Source: Candidatus Krumholzibacteriota bacterium (GTDB taxonomy: Bacteria; Krumholzibacteriota; Krumholzibacteriia; Krumholzibacteriales; Krumholzibacteriaceae). From it: 12,985 bases of DNA. The position numbers were made by a program, and so were the translations under genes. Shown here in pieces: positions 1-6,066 of the stretch. Under the pieces are notes generated by a model. The model ran no database searches. It was given only the letters and a program-made list of their open reading frames with translations, and was not told where the DNA came from. The number at the start of each line of letters is the position of its first letter. Within the stretch, counting starts at the first letter, position 1. The stretch lies in NCBI GenBank assembly GCA_030613345.1, contig JAUWMD010000042.1:1-12985 (forward strand), written 5' to 3'.

Positions 1-589
1 GCTCCGCCCCGGCGTTCATCGCGACGGGAGACAGGGGCTTCTTTCCCGTCACCTGGGGATCGGTCTCCTCGACATCGGGAGAGAGTCCTTCTCCCCTGAG
101 GACCACGCCGAACCTGTATTCGCGCACGGGCATCACTGTTATCCCGGCCCCGTCGATCTCCCTTATCTCTTCTCCGAGCCTGGCGCAGAGCCTCTCCCCC
201 TCCTCGTGGGGGATCCTGCCCGCACGCCTGTCGGTGAGTATTCCGTCGCTGCCTGTCGTCGCGAAATTGCCCCTGATCGCGACGTCACCGGGGAGAAGCT
301 CGTACCCTGTCCCCGTCACTTCCACGACCCCCCTGCCTGCGTCGTTTTCAGGAGCGAGCGGGTCGTATCCGAAGAGGGCGAAATGCGCCGGCCCGCTGCC
401 GGGCGTAATGCCCCGCGCGACAGGAAGGGACCTGCCGCACAAGCCTCCGGCGGCAAGCGCGTCGAGGTTGGGGGTGCGTGCCGCGTCGAGGGCTGTCTCG
501 GGAAAGCCGGAGGTCCTTATGCCGCCGATGCCGTCCATGACGAGGAGGATTATCTTCGAATCGTTAGTGCTGAGAAGATGGTGAAGCAT
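1..589 (-). CDS. apgM: 2,3-bisphosphoglycerate-independent phosphoglycerate mutase, archaeal type (3' end outside window)
   Basis: This enzyme interconverts 3- and 2-phosphoglycerate in glycolysis and gluconeogenesis, in the cytoplasm, as a metal-dependent member of the alkaline phosphatase superfamily. The visible 196 residues are the N-terminal part. LLVMDGIGG (residues 15-23) holds the metal-binding Asp19. AARTPNLDAL (36-45) and ITPGSGPAHFALFGYDP (61-77) are family signatures, and Ser65 in GSGPAH is the expected phosphorylated serine. RGNFATT and LTDRRAGRI (106-126) also match the family. The ATG at 589 was chosen because AAAGGAGA lies 6 bases upstream and the core motif begins at once. 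The family is usually about 400 residues, so roughly half is missing at the window edge. It is divergent from the lipoprotein gene at 781. The recognition rests on remembered family motifs and I consider it firm. Confidence 0.93.
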   Translation of the reverse strand, partial: MLHHLLSTNDSKIILLVMDGIGGIRTSGFPETALDAARTPNLDALAAGGLCGRSLPVARGITPGSGPAHFALFGYDPLAPENDAGRGVVEVTGTGYELLPGDVAIRGNFATTGSDGILTDRRAGRIPHEEGERLCARLGEEIREIDGAGITVMPVREYRFGVVLRGEGLSPDVEETDPQVTGKKPLSPVAMNAGAE

Positions 590-650
590 CTCGTATCTCC
601 TTTTCGATCGACAGGGCGGCCGGCTGTCCCGGGCCGGACCGCAGGAATCC

Positions 651-679
651 AGATTACAGCCGCCGGCCCACGGTGTCAA
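651..679 (-). promoter_or_regulatory. Probable promoter of the phosphoglycerate mutase gene
   Basis: On the minus strand a perfect TTGACA (-35) occupies 679-674. A TGTAAT lies 15 bases further on (658-653), and a weaker TAATCT (656-651) sits at the standard 17-base spacing, so the exact -10 is uncertain. The start codon at 589 is about 60 bases downstream. It lies back-to-back with the promoter at 714-742. Confidence 0.5.
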
Positions 680-713
680 TCGGGCGATGAGGCGGCTGCC
701 GGGCTCAATCGGT

Positions 714-742
714 TTGGGAATGAGGCGGAAAGGTGTTACAAT
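714..742 (+). promoter_or_regulatory. Probable promoter of the TPR lipoprotein gene
   Basis: TTGGGA (714-719), a spacer of exactly 17 bases and TACAAT (737-742) fit a housekeeping-type promoter. Transcription would begin near 749. This excludes the in-frame GTG at 733 as a start and supports translation from 781 or 784. Confidence 0.6.
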
Positions 743-780
743 ACCGGAGTGAAGATATTCCGGACGAAAATCATGGAGGA

Positions 781-2298
781 ATGATGAGATCGACGGTAAT
801 ACATGGCGGGCGTCTTGCGGCTCTCGCGGCCGTGCTGGCGATTGCGGCGGGGTGTGGGCAGAAATCGTCCGTTGTGCTCGAGCAGCCGCTGCGCGACGTG
901 GTCAAGACGGAAAGCAACTCGCAGACACTCATGGCGTGGGCCGATGCGGGGGCCAGGGCCGATATCCTGGTCCATATCGACGGGACCGACGACATGGCGA
1001 TATTTCCGACAGCTCTCCACGAGACGATAAAGAATGCCGCCGACCACCTCGCGAAAAGGAACTCCGAGGTTGTCGACAGGATCGCGACGATCGTCGAGAA
1101 CGGGGGGACGGTCAATATCGGCATGAAGGCCGGGATGTTCGGGCGGGTCATCTGGGTCGTCCCGTCCCCGGGACCGGTGACCGATTTTCCCCTCGAGAAC
1201 TTCAAGAAGGTGCTCGTGATGAAGCGCGGCTATCCCGCGCGGGAGCTCGAGGACCTCGCGGTATCGGGGAAGCATATCACGGGCTCGATCGCGGGGGTGC
1301 CGCTGACGGTGACGAGCCTCGAGGAGTTCGAAACAGCCGGCGAGAGCGCGCTGCTCGACATCGACCTCTCATATTTTGCCGGGCTTCAGGCCGCATCGGC
1401 CGATTACCGGCCCGGGACCGCTGCGCTGCTCAATTTTCTCAGGGTCCTGAAACGCAAGAGGATCCCGGCCGTGATGGCCACTATCAACCGTGCCTCGATC
1501 AGTGGGGCCGCTCCGCTCGACATCAGGTATTACGCTGATGTCATCGAGGAGATTCTCGCCGATCCCTCGCTTCTCGAAGGGCCTGTGCCCGAGAAATACA
1601 ACATGATGATACAGGCCGAGAAGGCGCTGGCCGCGGGGCATTACGGTGAGGCCGCGGCCCTCTACGCCGGCCTTGTCAAGGACCACCCGGACGAGGCGGG
1701 ACTGCACTTCTCGCATGCTCTCGCCCTCGGATTCCTCGACAGGGGAGAGGAGTGCCGCGAGGCGATGGTCAGGGCGTTCGGCATCGATGCGGCATACATG
1801 AGAGGATTCTTCCAGCTTGCGAAGGTCCTCGGGGCGAACGGCCGCATAAGCGCGGGCGAGGCGTTGCTCGAGACCCCCGACCTGGAAAAGACGCTACCCA
1901 AGGTCGAGATGGATTACCAGAGGGGACTCTTCTACACGCAGGCGGGTCTTTATGAGCAGGCCGCGGCGATACTCGTCGAAGTAGCGACGAAGAGGCCGAA
2001 GGATTTCGCGGTCAGGACCGTCCTCTACCGGGCGTACGAGGAGCTCGGTGAGACGAGGAAGATGTATCCTGTCCTGGAGGATCTCGTCGAGCTCGACAGT
2101 GACAGGGTGGCGCGCGACATGCCCTGGGTCTTCAAGAAACTCGGCGATATAGCATGGAATCTACACCTCGATCCGGTTGCGGCGAGCTGGTACGAGCAGT
2201 ATCTCGCCCTGGTCCCCGACGATCCCGACGCCGAAACGATGCGCGAGCTCATCGAGATATGGGAGGGCAGGGGCATGAGGCTGAAACGCGGAAAATAG
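781..2298 (+). CDS. Lipoprotein with a UPF0489-like domain and TPR-type helical repeats
   Basis: The 505-residue product starts with a lipoprotein signal peptide (hydrophobic 11-23, then AAGC with Cys25 as the lipidated residue). Residues about 60-250 resemble the UPF0489 family, which has an arginase/deacetylase-like fold: DILVHIDGTDDM (61-72), GRVIWVVPSP (121-130) and LLDIDLSYF (191-199) match its HxD, WVxP and DIDxDYF blocks. From about 273 to 490 the chain is helical with TPR character, for example AEKALAAGHYGEAAALY (279-295) and GLFYTQAGLYEQAAAIL (382-398). A GGAGGA at 775-780 immediately precedes two ATG codons (781, 784). 781 gives the longer form, while 784 has the better ribosome-site spacing. 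The domain match comes from memory of motifs. The role is unknown: either an enzyme of undefined substrate or a scaffold held on the periplasmic face of a membrane. It appears monocistronic and is convergent with the ParB-like gene. Confidence 0.82.
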   Translation: MMRSTVIHGGRLAALAAVLAIAAGCGQKSSVVLEQPLRDVVKTESNSQTLMAWADAGARADILVHIDGTDDMAIFPTALHETIKNAADHLAKRNSEVVDRIATIVENGGTVNIGMKAGMFGRVIWVVPSPGPVTDFPLENFKKVLVMKRGYPARELEDLAVSGKHITGSIAGVPLTVTSLEEFETAGESALLDIDLSYFAGLQAASADYRPGTAALLNFLRVLKRKRIPAVMATINRASISGAAPLDIRYYADVIEEILADPSLLEGPVPEKYNMMIQAEKALAAGHYGEAAALYAGLVKDHPDEAGLHFSHALALGFLDRGEECREAMVRAFGIDAAYMRGFFQLAKVLGANGRISAGEALLETPDLEKTLPKVEMDYQRGLFYTQAGLYEQAAAILVEVATKRPKDFAVRTVLYRAYEELGETRKMYPVLEDLVELDSDRVARDMPWVFKKLGDIAWNLHLDPVAASWYEQYLALVPDDPDAETMRELIEIWEGRGMRLKRGK

Positions 2299-2333
2299 GG
2301 CGCCCGGCAGGCGGCAGAGAGACATCATCGAAG

Positions 2334-2356
2334 GGGGGCGGCCCGCAGCCGCCCCC
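2334..2356. terminator. GC-rich hairpin between convergent genes, possible bidirectional terminator
   Basis: GGGGGCGGC (2334-2342) pairs perfectly with GCCGCCCCC (2348-2356) around a 5-base loop. It lies between the stop codons at 2298 and 2367 of two convergent genes. Neither side has a good T tract (TGTCCCGTTCT on the plus strand), so termination efficiency is uncertain. Confidence 0.55.
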
Positions 2357-2366
2357 TGTCCCGTTC

Positions 2367-3347
2367 TCAGCTTTTCCCGCGGAGTGACTTGAGTATCTCA
2401 TCGACCAGTCCATCCTCGAGCGCTTCCCGAAGCCGGTCCAGAGAAAGGCGCAGCATATCCCCGTCGCGCATCCTGATCTCGACCGTGCAGCTTCCGCCCT
2501 CGAGGTTTCCGGGAAGGCGGATCGATGTTCCGGGTGGAAGCCCCATCTCTTTTATAACACGGAGTATGAATGCGGCATCTTCCTTCATCTGCGGATGTGT
2601 AATGTTCCTGACAGCCTCATCGAGCGGCATGCTGTCCGGTTTGTAATGCCTGGCGAATTCCGCGAAGGCATTTTCTCCCCGGTCGGCGAGGCGGAGCATC
2701 CCGCGGACCGCTTCGCGCCTGGCGCTCCTGCTCAGCCTGCTTCCCGCAAGCAGGCAGGCCGCTGCCTCGATGTTGATGCCGGGATGCGCGCCGAGCTGCA
2801 GCAGGTCGCCGGGAGATATCATTCCCTCGTGGATCGCTTTGCACGCATTCCTGTCGAGCGCCGACAGGGAGGCGAGCCTGCCGGCGAGAGCGGCGGTGAT
2901 GTTTCTGCCGAATATGCCGGAGAGGCCGGGAAGGAAATCGGGGAGACGTTCGCCCGCGATCGCGGACGTCCTTGCCGTGAGCGTGATCTTTTCCATCTCG
3001 GAGAGGGGCTTGCCGTGAAGCGACGACTCGAGCCATACGGGAAGAACGGATGCCGGGCTCTCTTCCCGCGCGTCGAATATGAATCCCTGGACCTTTTCAA
3101 GGCCCGCCTCGCGCGCCGCGGCGAGTCTCCTGAATCCCGAGACGACCTCGAACGCCTCTCCGGTATCGGCGAGAATCGGCGGGGATATGATTCCGAGGGT
3201 CCCGACCGATCCGGTCAGCTCTGCGTCGGAGTCTCCGCTGCCCTCCTCGCCGGGCAGCCTCCACCTGAACCTGAACGTGGCTCCGCTGTCGAGCTCGAGG
3301 ACGGAGAGCTCTACGGCCCGGCATTCCATCTCGTACGGCGGGTTCAT
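2367..3347 (-). CDS. Orphan ParB-like nuclease-domain protein
   Basis: The 326-residue product has a ParB/sulfiredoxin-type N-terminal domain. SVGTLGIISPPIL (47-59) corresponds to the box where ParB proteins read G-hydrophobic-P-hydrophobic, and FEVVSGFRRLAAAREAG (66-82) matches ParB box II (SGxRRLAAAKxAG). Residues 113-215 are helical (LSEMEKITLTAR, NITAALAGRLASL), which fits the helix-turn-helix region of ParB-like proteins. The last 75 residues, rich in acidic and leucine residues, match nothing I recognise. The ATG at 3347 was chosen because GGGAGA lies 8 bases upstream; the longer open frame to 3662 would cross the promoter region and part of the rhodanese gene. No ParA ATPase or parS-like site is visible nearby. 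It could be a DNA-binding regulator or a chromosome-associated protein of unknown target rather than a partition protein. Confidence 0.8.
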   Translation of the reverse strand: MNPPYEMECRAVELSVLELDSGATFRFRWRLPGEEGSGDSDAELTGSVGTLGIISPPILADTGEAFEVVSGFRRLAAAREAGLEKVQGFIFDAREESPASVLPVWLESSLHGKPLSEMEKITLTARTSAIAGERLPDFLPGLSGIFGRNITAALAGRLASLSALDRNACKAIHEGMISPGDLLQLGAHPGINIEAAACLLAGSRLSRSARREAVRGMLRLADRGENAFAEFARHYKPDSMPLDEAVRNITHPQMKEDAAFILRVIKEMGLPPGTSIRLPGNLEGGSCTVEIRMRDGDMLRLSLDRLREALEDGLVDEILKSLRGKS

Positions 3348-3416
3348 TGAGCTTTTCTCCCGTCTGACACCATTATCTCTCCATGTCGGGGGACAGGGGC
3401 AGTTCGTCTCCCGGGC

Positions 3417-3446
3417 ATTGTATTGGACGCTCCGCCTCATTTTCAA
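3417..3446 (-). promoter_or_regulatory. Probable promoter of the ParB-like gene
   Basis: On the minus strand TTGAAA (3446-3441), an 18-base spacer and TACAAT (3422-3417) form a good housekeeping-type promoter. It gives a leader of about 60 bases before the ATG at 3347. Confidence 0.6.
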
Positions 3447-3525
3447 TATCGAAGATGAAGAAAGGACGGCGAATCGCGATGCCAGAGGTGTAACAGTCAG
3501 ATGTCTGTCATCTGTTCGAGGACCA

Positions 3526-3554
3526 TTGATTTTAACATTTTTCGGATGTATATT
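3526..3554 (+). promoter_or_regulatory. Probable promoter of the rhodanese operon, giving a nearly leaderless transcript
   Basis: TTGATT (3526-3531), a 17-base spacer and TATATT (3549-3554) place the transcript start near 3561, only about four bases before the ATG at 3565. This agrees with the absence of any ribosome-binding site before that ATG. Confidence 0.55.
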
Positions 3555-3564
3555 GACTGCCGAT

Positions 3565-4092
3565 ATGAAAGTTAAGAGAGCTATAGCACAGGCCGCGGCC
3601 CTGGTCCTTCTGGGGACGGTCGCAGGGCTGGTCCACAACGGCTTCTCGGCCAACGGGATCAATCCGTTCCGGAAGCTCGATGGCGTTCCCGTTTACGATA
3701 ATGGTGAAAAACCTCTGGGGAAGACCGATCCGGAGGATCACGACGGGATCTGCTATGTCTCGTTCGAGGAATTCCGCGAGATAGTCGATGCAGGGTATCC
3801 CGTGCTCGACTCACGGACGTCCGATGAATACGAATCCGGCCATGTCCCCGGAGCTATGCTCTGCGACTATTTCGAGATGGGACGGCACTTCGAGATGGTC
3901 CTTCCGCGCCTGAGCCCCGAAGAAATGATAGGTATCTACTGCAGCGGGCCCCGGTGCGACGACTCCGAGATGCTCGCGCGCGAGCTTTACAACATGGGAT
4001 ACACGAGGCTGTGCGTTTTCAGGGGAGGCATGGCGGAATGGGAAGAGGCCGGGCTGACACTCGAGCACGGACCGGAGAAAGCATGGGAATGA
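3565..4092 (+). CDS. Membrane-anchored or secreted rhodanese-domain protein
   Basis: The 175-residue product has a basic, hydrophobic N-terminus (residues 1-24; signal anchor or uncleaved signal) and then a single rhodanese domain (about 63-168). Visible family elements are VSFEEFREIVDAG (65-77), LDSRTSDEYESGHVPGA (81-97) and the active-site loop YCSGPRCDD (125-133), with Cys126 as the expected catalytic cysteine. VFRGGMAEWEEAG (151-163) is the usual C-terminal block. Single-domain rhodaneses carry sulfane sulfur on this cysteine. A second cysteine, Cys131, in the same loop could allow a disulfide. The start lacks a ribosome-binding site and seems nearly leaderless. The gene overlaps the next one, so the two are co-transcribed and probably act together at the membrane. 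The rhodanese assignment is firm; the sulfur substrate is unknown. Confidence 0.9.
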   Translation: MKVKRAIAQAAALVLLGTVAGLVHNGFSANGINPFRKLDGVPVYDNGEKPLGKTDPEDHDGICYVSFEEFREIVDAGYPVLDSRTSDEYESGHVPGAMLCDYFEMGRHFEMVLPRLSPEEMIGIYCSGPRCDDSEMLARELYNMGYTRLCVFRGGMAEWEEAGLTLEHGPEKAWE

Positions 4093-4619
4093 GCCAGCAG
4101 GCGGATACGAACGACAGCGGACTTCCCGGTCTGCTTTTCGAGATTCCCGGCGGTGAGGGACGCCGCCAGCTCCTTCTGCTCGCCTTCCGCGTTGTGCTGG
4201 CGGCGGTCTTCATCTACGCGGCCCTGCAGAAGGCCGGCAAACCGCTGCTCTTCGCCGATGAGATAGGGATGTACGGCATCCTCGGGCTGGGCTTCCTGCT
4301 CTACCTGATCGCGATCGTCCTCCCGTGGATCGAGATGTTCTGCGGCCTCGCCCTGCTCACGGGAATCTTCATGAGAGGCGCCGCGCTGATACTTGCCTCG
4401 ATGAACCTCGTTTTTATTGTTGTTATCTCGTACAGGACTGTTGGTATAATGGCCGCCGAGGGGATTCCGCTCAGGCAGATCTACTTCGACTGCGGCTGCG
4501 GATTCGGGCCCACGTACGCATGGAAGAAACTGATCGAGGACATGATTTTACTCGTGTTCTCGGGCACAGTATTTTTTTCGCCGTCTTACCGGTTTATCGC
4601 CGGAAGAAGGAAGGGGTAG
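4083..4619 (+). CDS. MauE/DoxX-like integral membrane protein
   Basis: The 178-residue product has a hydrophilic N-terminus of about 28 residues followed by four or five membrane segments (about 30-48, 66-80, 83-97, 99-117, 150-166). AALQKAGKP (46-54) is the DoxX/MauE loop after the first helix. LPWIEMFCGLALLTG (80-94) matches the family's P-x-x-E-x-x-x-G-x-x-L block. FDCGCGFGP (135-143) corresponds to the cysteine motif typical of MauE-type members. MauE is needed for making the disulfide-rich small subunit of methylamine dehydrogenase and is thought to handle thiol redox chemistry across the membrane. The ATG at 4083 has GGAG five bases upstream and overlaps the rhodanese end by 10 bases; the ATG at 4089 would form an ATGA overlap. 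No mau structural gene is present, so here it probably serves a different thiol or sulfur partner, most simply the rhodanese. Confidence 0.78.
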   Translation: MGMSQQADTNDSGLPGLLFEIPGGEGRRQLLLLAFRVVLAAVFIYAALQKAGKPLLFADEIGMYGILGLGFLLYLIAIVLPWIEMFCGLALLTGIFMRGAALILASMNLVFIVVISYRTVGIMAAEGIPLRQIYFDCGCGFGPTYAWKKLIEDMILLVFSGTVFFSPSYRFIAGRRKG

Positions 4620-4622
4620 AGG

Positions 4623-5132
4623 ATGAACAGCAGGAAGAGATTTTCGGGAGCGCTGGTCGCTGTTTTCTGCATGATCTCGATGTTTTCCGCCGCAGTCGCT
4701 CAGGATGACACGTCGGGCGCCAAAACGTCGAGTTTCGAGCACGGCAATTTTGGCGTCGGCGTGATATTCGGCGAGCCGACCGGTCTTAGCGCCAAGATGT
4801 GGACGACGAAAAGCACCGCATTCGACATCGGGGTGGCCTGGTCGTTCTCGGGGGCCGGACATTTCCACATCCACGGCGATTACCTCTTCCACAATTTTGG
4901 TCTCTTCGACGTGAGCAAGGGGTCGCTGCCCGTCTATATCGGTATTGGCGGCAGGATGCTGTTCCGGGATAACGCTGACGACAAGATCGGCGTGAGATTC
5001 CCGATAGGCATCGAGTACTATTTCGATGATTGGCCGGTCGCCGTGTTCGGCGAGGTCGTTCCTATCCTCGATCTCTCGCCGTCCACCGAGGGAGACATCA
5101 ACGGAGGCCTCGGGGTACGGTTCTATTTCTAG
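4623..5132 (+). CDS. Small outer-membrane beta-barrel-like protein
   Basis: The 169-residue product has a clear signal peptide with predicted cleavage after AVA (residue 26). The mature part is made of alternating, aromatic-rich strands: NFGVGVIFGEPTGLSAKMW (42-60), HFHIHGDYLFHNFGLF (80-95), PVYIGIGGRMLFR (103-115), IGVRFPIGIEYYF (122-134) and WPVAVFGEVVPIL (137-149). It ends GLGVRFYF with a terminal phenylalanine, as in proteins inserted by the BAM machinery. Eight or so strands fit an OmpW/OmpX-sized barrel, but I cannot name a family. AAGGGG lies 6 bases before the ATG and the gene starts 3 bases after the MauE-like stop, so it is the last gene of that operon; a terminator follows 27 bases later. 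Ligand and role are unknown. Confidence 0.8.
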   Translation: MNSRKRFSGALVAVFCMISMFSAAVAQDDTSGAKTSSFEHGNFGVGVIFGEPTGLSAKMWTTKSTAFDIGVAWSFSGAGHFHIHGDYLFHNFGLFDVSKGSLPVYIGIGGRMLFRDNADDKIGVRFPIGIEYYFDDWPVAVFGEVVPILDLSPSTEGDINGGLGVRFYF

Positions 5133-5159
5133 GGCCACCCTCTATATTGAAAGATTCCG

Positions 5160-5186
5160 GGCCCGGCGAAACGAGCCGGGCCTTTT
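5160..5186 (+). terminator. Intrinsic terminator of the rhodanese operon
   Basis: GGCCCGGC (5160-5167) pairs with GCCGGGCC (5175-5182) around a 7-base GAAACGA loop, followed directly by TTTT. It lies 27 bases after the barrel-like gene. Confidence 0.85.
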
Positions 5187-5244
5187 CATGATCAACGCCG
5201 CGCAGCCCTCAAGAATTTGAAGCATTCCATCCCGGGCGCCGCCC

Positions 5245-5273
5245 TTGACCACCGACGGCAAATCTGCTATCTT
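5245..5273 (+). promoter_or_regulatory. Probable promoter of the YHS-like lipoprotein gene
   Basis: TTGACC (5245-5250), a spacer of exactly 17 bases and TATCTT (5268-5273) give a start near 5280 and a leader of about 28 bases. The in-frame TTG at 5245 is therefore part of the -35 box and not a start codon. Confidence 0.65.
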
Positions 5274-5307
5274 CACCGTGCTCGAACAACTAATCTGGAG
5301 GTATACA

Positions 5308-5616
5308 TTGAAGAATCTGCTGGTAATCTGTCTCGCCCTGGTCCTTCTCGCGTCGATGGGATGCGGCAACAAGACTGAGAACGACGAGAATTCGACCACG
5401 ACACAGGTCGATGCCGCGAAAAAGGTCCCTCCCACCGACAGGGGCTATCCCCCCGATCCGGTCGATCCGGTCGATGGGAGCAAAATCGAGAATTTAGCGG
5501 ATGCGAAGTACTCCTACGCCTACAAGGGCTGGAATTTTTACTTCAACAGCAAGGAAAACTACGAGACCTTCAAGAAGGATCCCGAGAAGTACATGCTTCG
5601 CATTCCGAAGAATTAG
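5308..5616 (+). CDS. Small lipoprotein with a cysteine-free YHS-like domain (TTG start)
   Basis: The product is 102 residues. Residues 3-18 are hydrophobic and lead to SMGC with Cys19 as the probable lipidation site; the match to the lipobox is loose at -3. A charged, Thr/Pro-rich linker follows. Residues about 49-96 match the YHS pattern: DPVDG (53-57), then YAYKGWNFYF (70-79), then F-x-x-DPEKYM (88-96). Standard YHS domains read DPVCG with a further Cys in the YFCS strand and bind metal; here both positions are non-cysteine (Asp56, Asn80), so a metal site of that type is absent. The TTG at 5308 was chosen because a strong GGAGG (5297-5301) precedes it by 6 bases and the signal peptide starts there. 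It has its own promoter and a terminator 100 bases downstream. It may be a structural or sensing relative of YHS proteins; function unknown. Confidence 0.78.
   Translation: MKNLLVICLALVLLASMGCGNKTENDENSTTTQVDAAKKVPPTDRGYPPDPVDPVDGSKIENLADAKYSYAYKGWNFYFNSKENYETFKKDPEKYMLRIPKN
5455..5472 (+). repeat. 9-bp tandem duplication inside the YHS-like gene
   Basis: GATCCGGTC occurs twice in a row and encodes Asp-Pro-Val twice (residues 50-55), exactly at the start of the YHS motif. It looks like a small in-frame duplication. Confidence 0.9.
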
Positions 5617-5635
5617 GTAACTGGTCCCGATTGAA

Positions 5636-5676
5636 TCCGGCCACCGGGATGACGGATGACAGCCACCCGGTCCGGA
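5636..5676 (+). other. Bulged hairpin downstream of the YHS-like gene
   Basis: TCCGG (5636-5640) pairs with CCGGA (5672-5676), and ACCGGG (5643-5648) with CCCGGT (5666-5671), with a two-base bulge and a 17-base loop. No T tract follows, so it may protect the 3' end of the transcript rather than terminate it. Confidence 0.5.
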
Positions 5677-5717
5677 AGCTGTTCGCATTTTGACAGGCCA
5701 CTGAATGGATTTCAGCC

Positions 5718-5744
5718 ACGGCCCCCATCCCGGGGGCCGTTTTT
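5718..5744 (+). terminator. Intrinsic terminator after the YHS-like gene
   Basis: ACGGCCCCC (5718-5726) pairs perfectly with GGGGGCCGT (5732-5740) around the loop ATCCC, and TTTT follows directly. The A/T flanks make it usable in both directions. Confidence 0.85.
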
Positions 5745-6066
5745 CATTTCCCCCGGTTCCCTGTTGTTCCTTTTAGTTCCTTGTCGTGCCTTCCTGCTCC
5801 ATAACCGTTCAATTTCCACTTTAACAGCATGTTAGTCCCGCCGGGACGGTGATATCTCCTTAGGGAGAAATCCCTGTTTCCCGTTCGCACGGGCGGAATC
5901 GACCGATTGCGGCATGCCGCTTGCGCTATGGCCCGGCCGTAGGAGTTTCCCGCGACCGCTTCCAGGCGGAACGCGGATTTGAAATCAGACCTCCACAGTC
6001 GAGATGTCCGTGCATCACCGCGTGCTAACTCCATTCAGACTGGAGGAAAACAAGGAGGACAGCCTG
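5745..6066 (+). other. Gene-free, hairpin-rich leader before the DUF11 cluster
   Basis: I see no convincing gene in these 322 bases, nor a clear housekeeping promoter. Small perfect or near-perfect stems follow one another. GTCCC/GGGAC lies at 5835-5847. TCTCC/GGAGA (5855-5868) and AGGGA/TCCCT with a GAAA loop (5862-5875) share bases and so exclude each other. CCCGT/ACGGG lies at 5880-5893 and GCGGC/GCCGC at 5909-5920. A nested stem in the 5950-5974 area is built from CGCG, CCGC/GCGG and CGCG. CTCCA/TGGAG (6029-6045) buries a first GGAGG just before the true ribosome site AAGGAGGA (6052-6059). It matches no riboswitch class that I know by motif. Confidence 0.5.

Noticed and set aside
733..780. 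GTG at 733 as the start of the lipoprotein gene
   Set aside because: It lies just upstream of the predicted -10 box (737-742), so before any transcript start from that promoter, and would put a charged stretch before the lipoprotein signal peptide.
206..784. A 192-codon plus-strand open frame at the left end
   Set aside because: It lies opposite the clear phosphoglycerate mutase gene and runs through the divergent promoter region; its translation shows no domain.
3348..3662. A longer N-terminus for the ParB-like protein, from 3662
   Set aside because: It would cross both divergent promoters and the start of the rhodanese gene, has no ParB-like content, and 3347 has its own ribosome site.
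4445..4450. A perfect TATAAT inside the MauE-like gene as an internal promoter
   Set aside because: The position 17 bases upstream reads GTTATC, which is no -35 element, and the operon already has a good promoter.
5744..6034. A 96-codon minus-strand open frame in the gene-free stretch
   Set aside because: No ribosome site, no hydrophobic or domain pattern, and it overlaps the palindromic leader, which gives chance open frames.
5745..6066. A known riboswitch (cyclic di-GMP, TPP, cobalamin, glycine, SAM) in the leader
   Set aside because: None of the conserved core motifs I know for these classes could be found, so only a generic structured leader is claimed.
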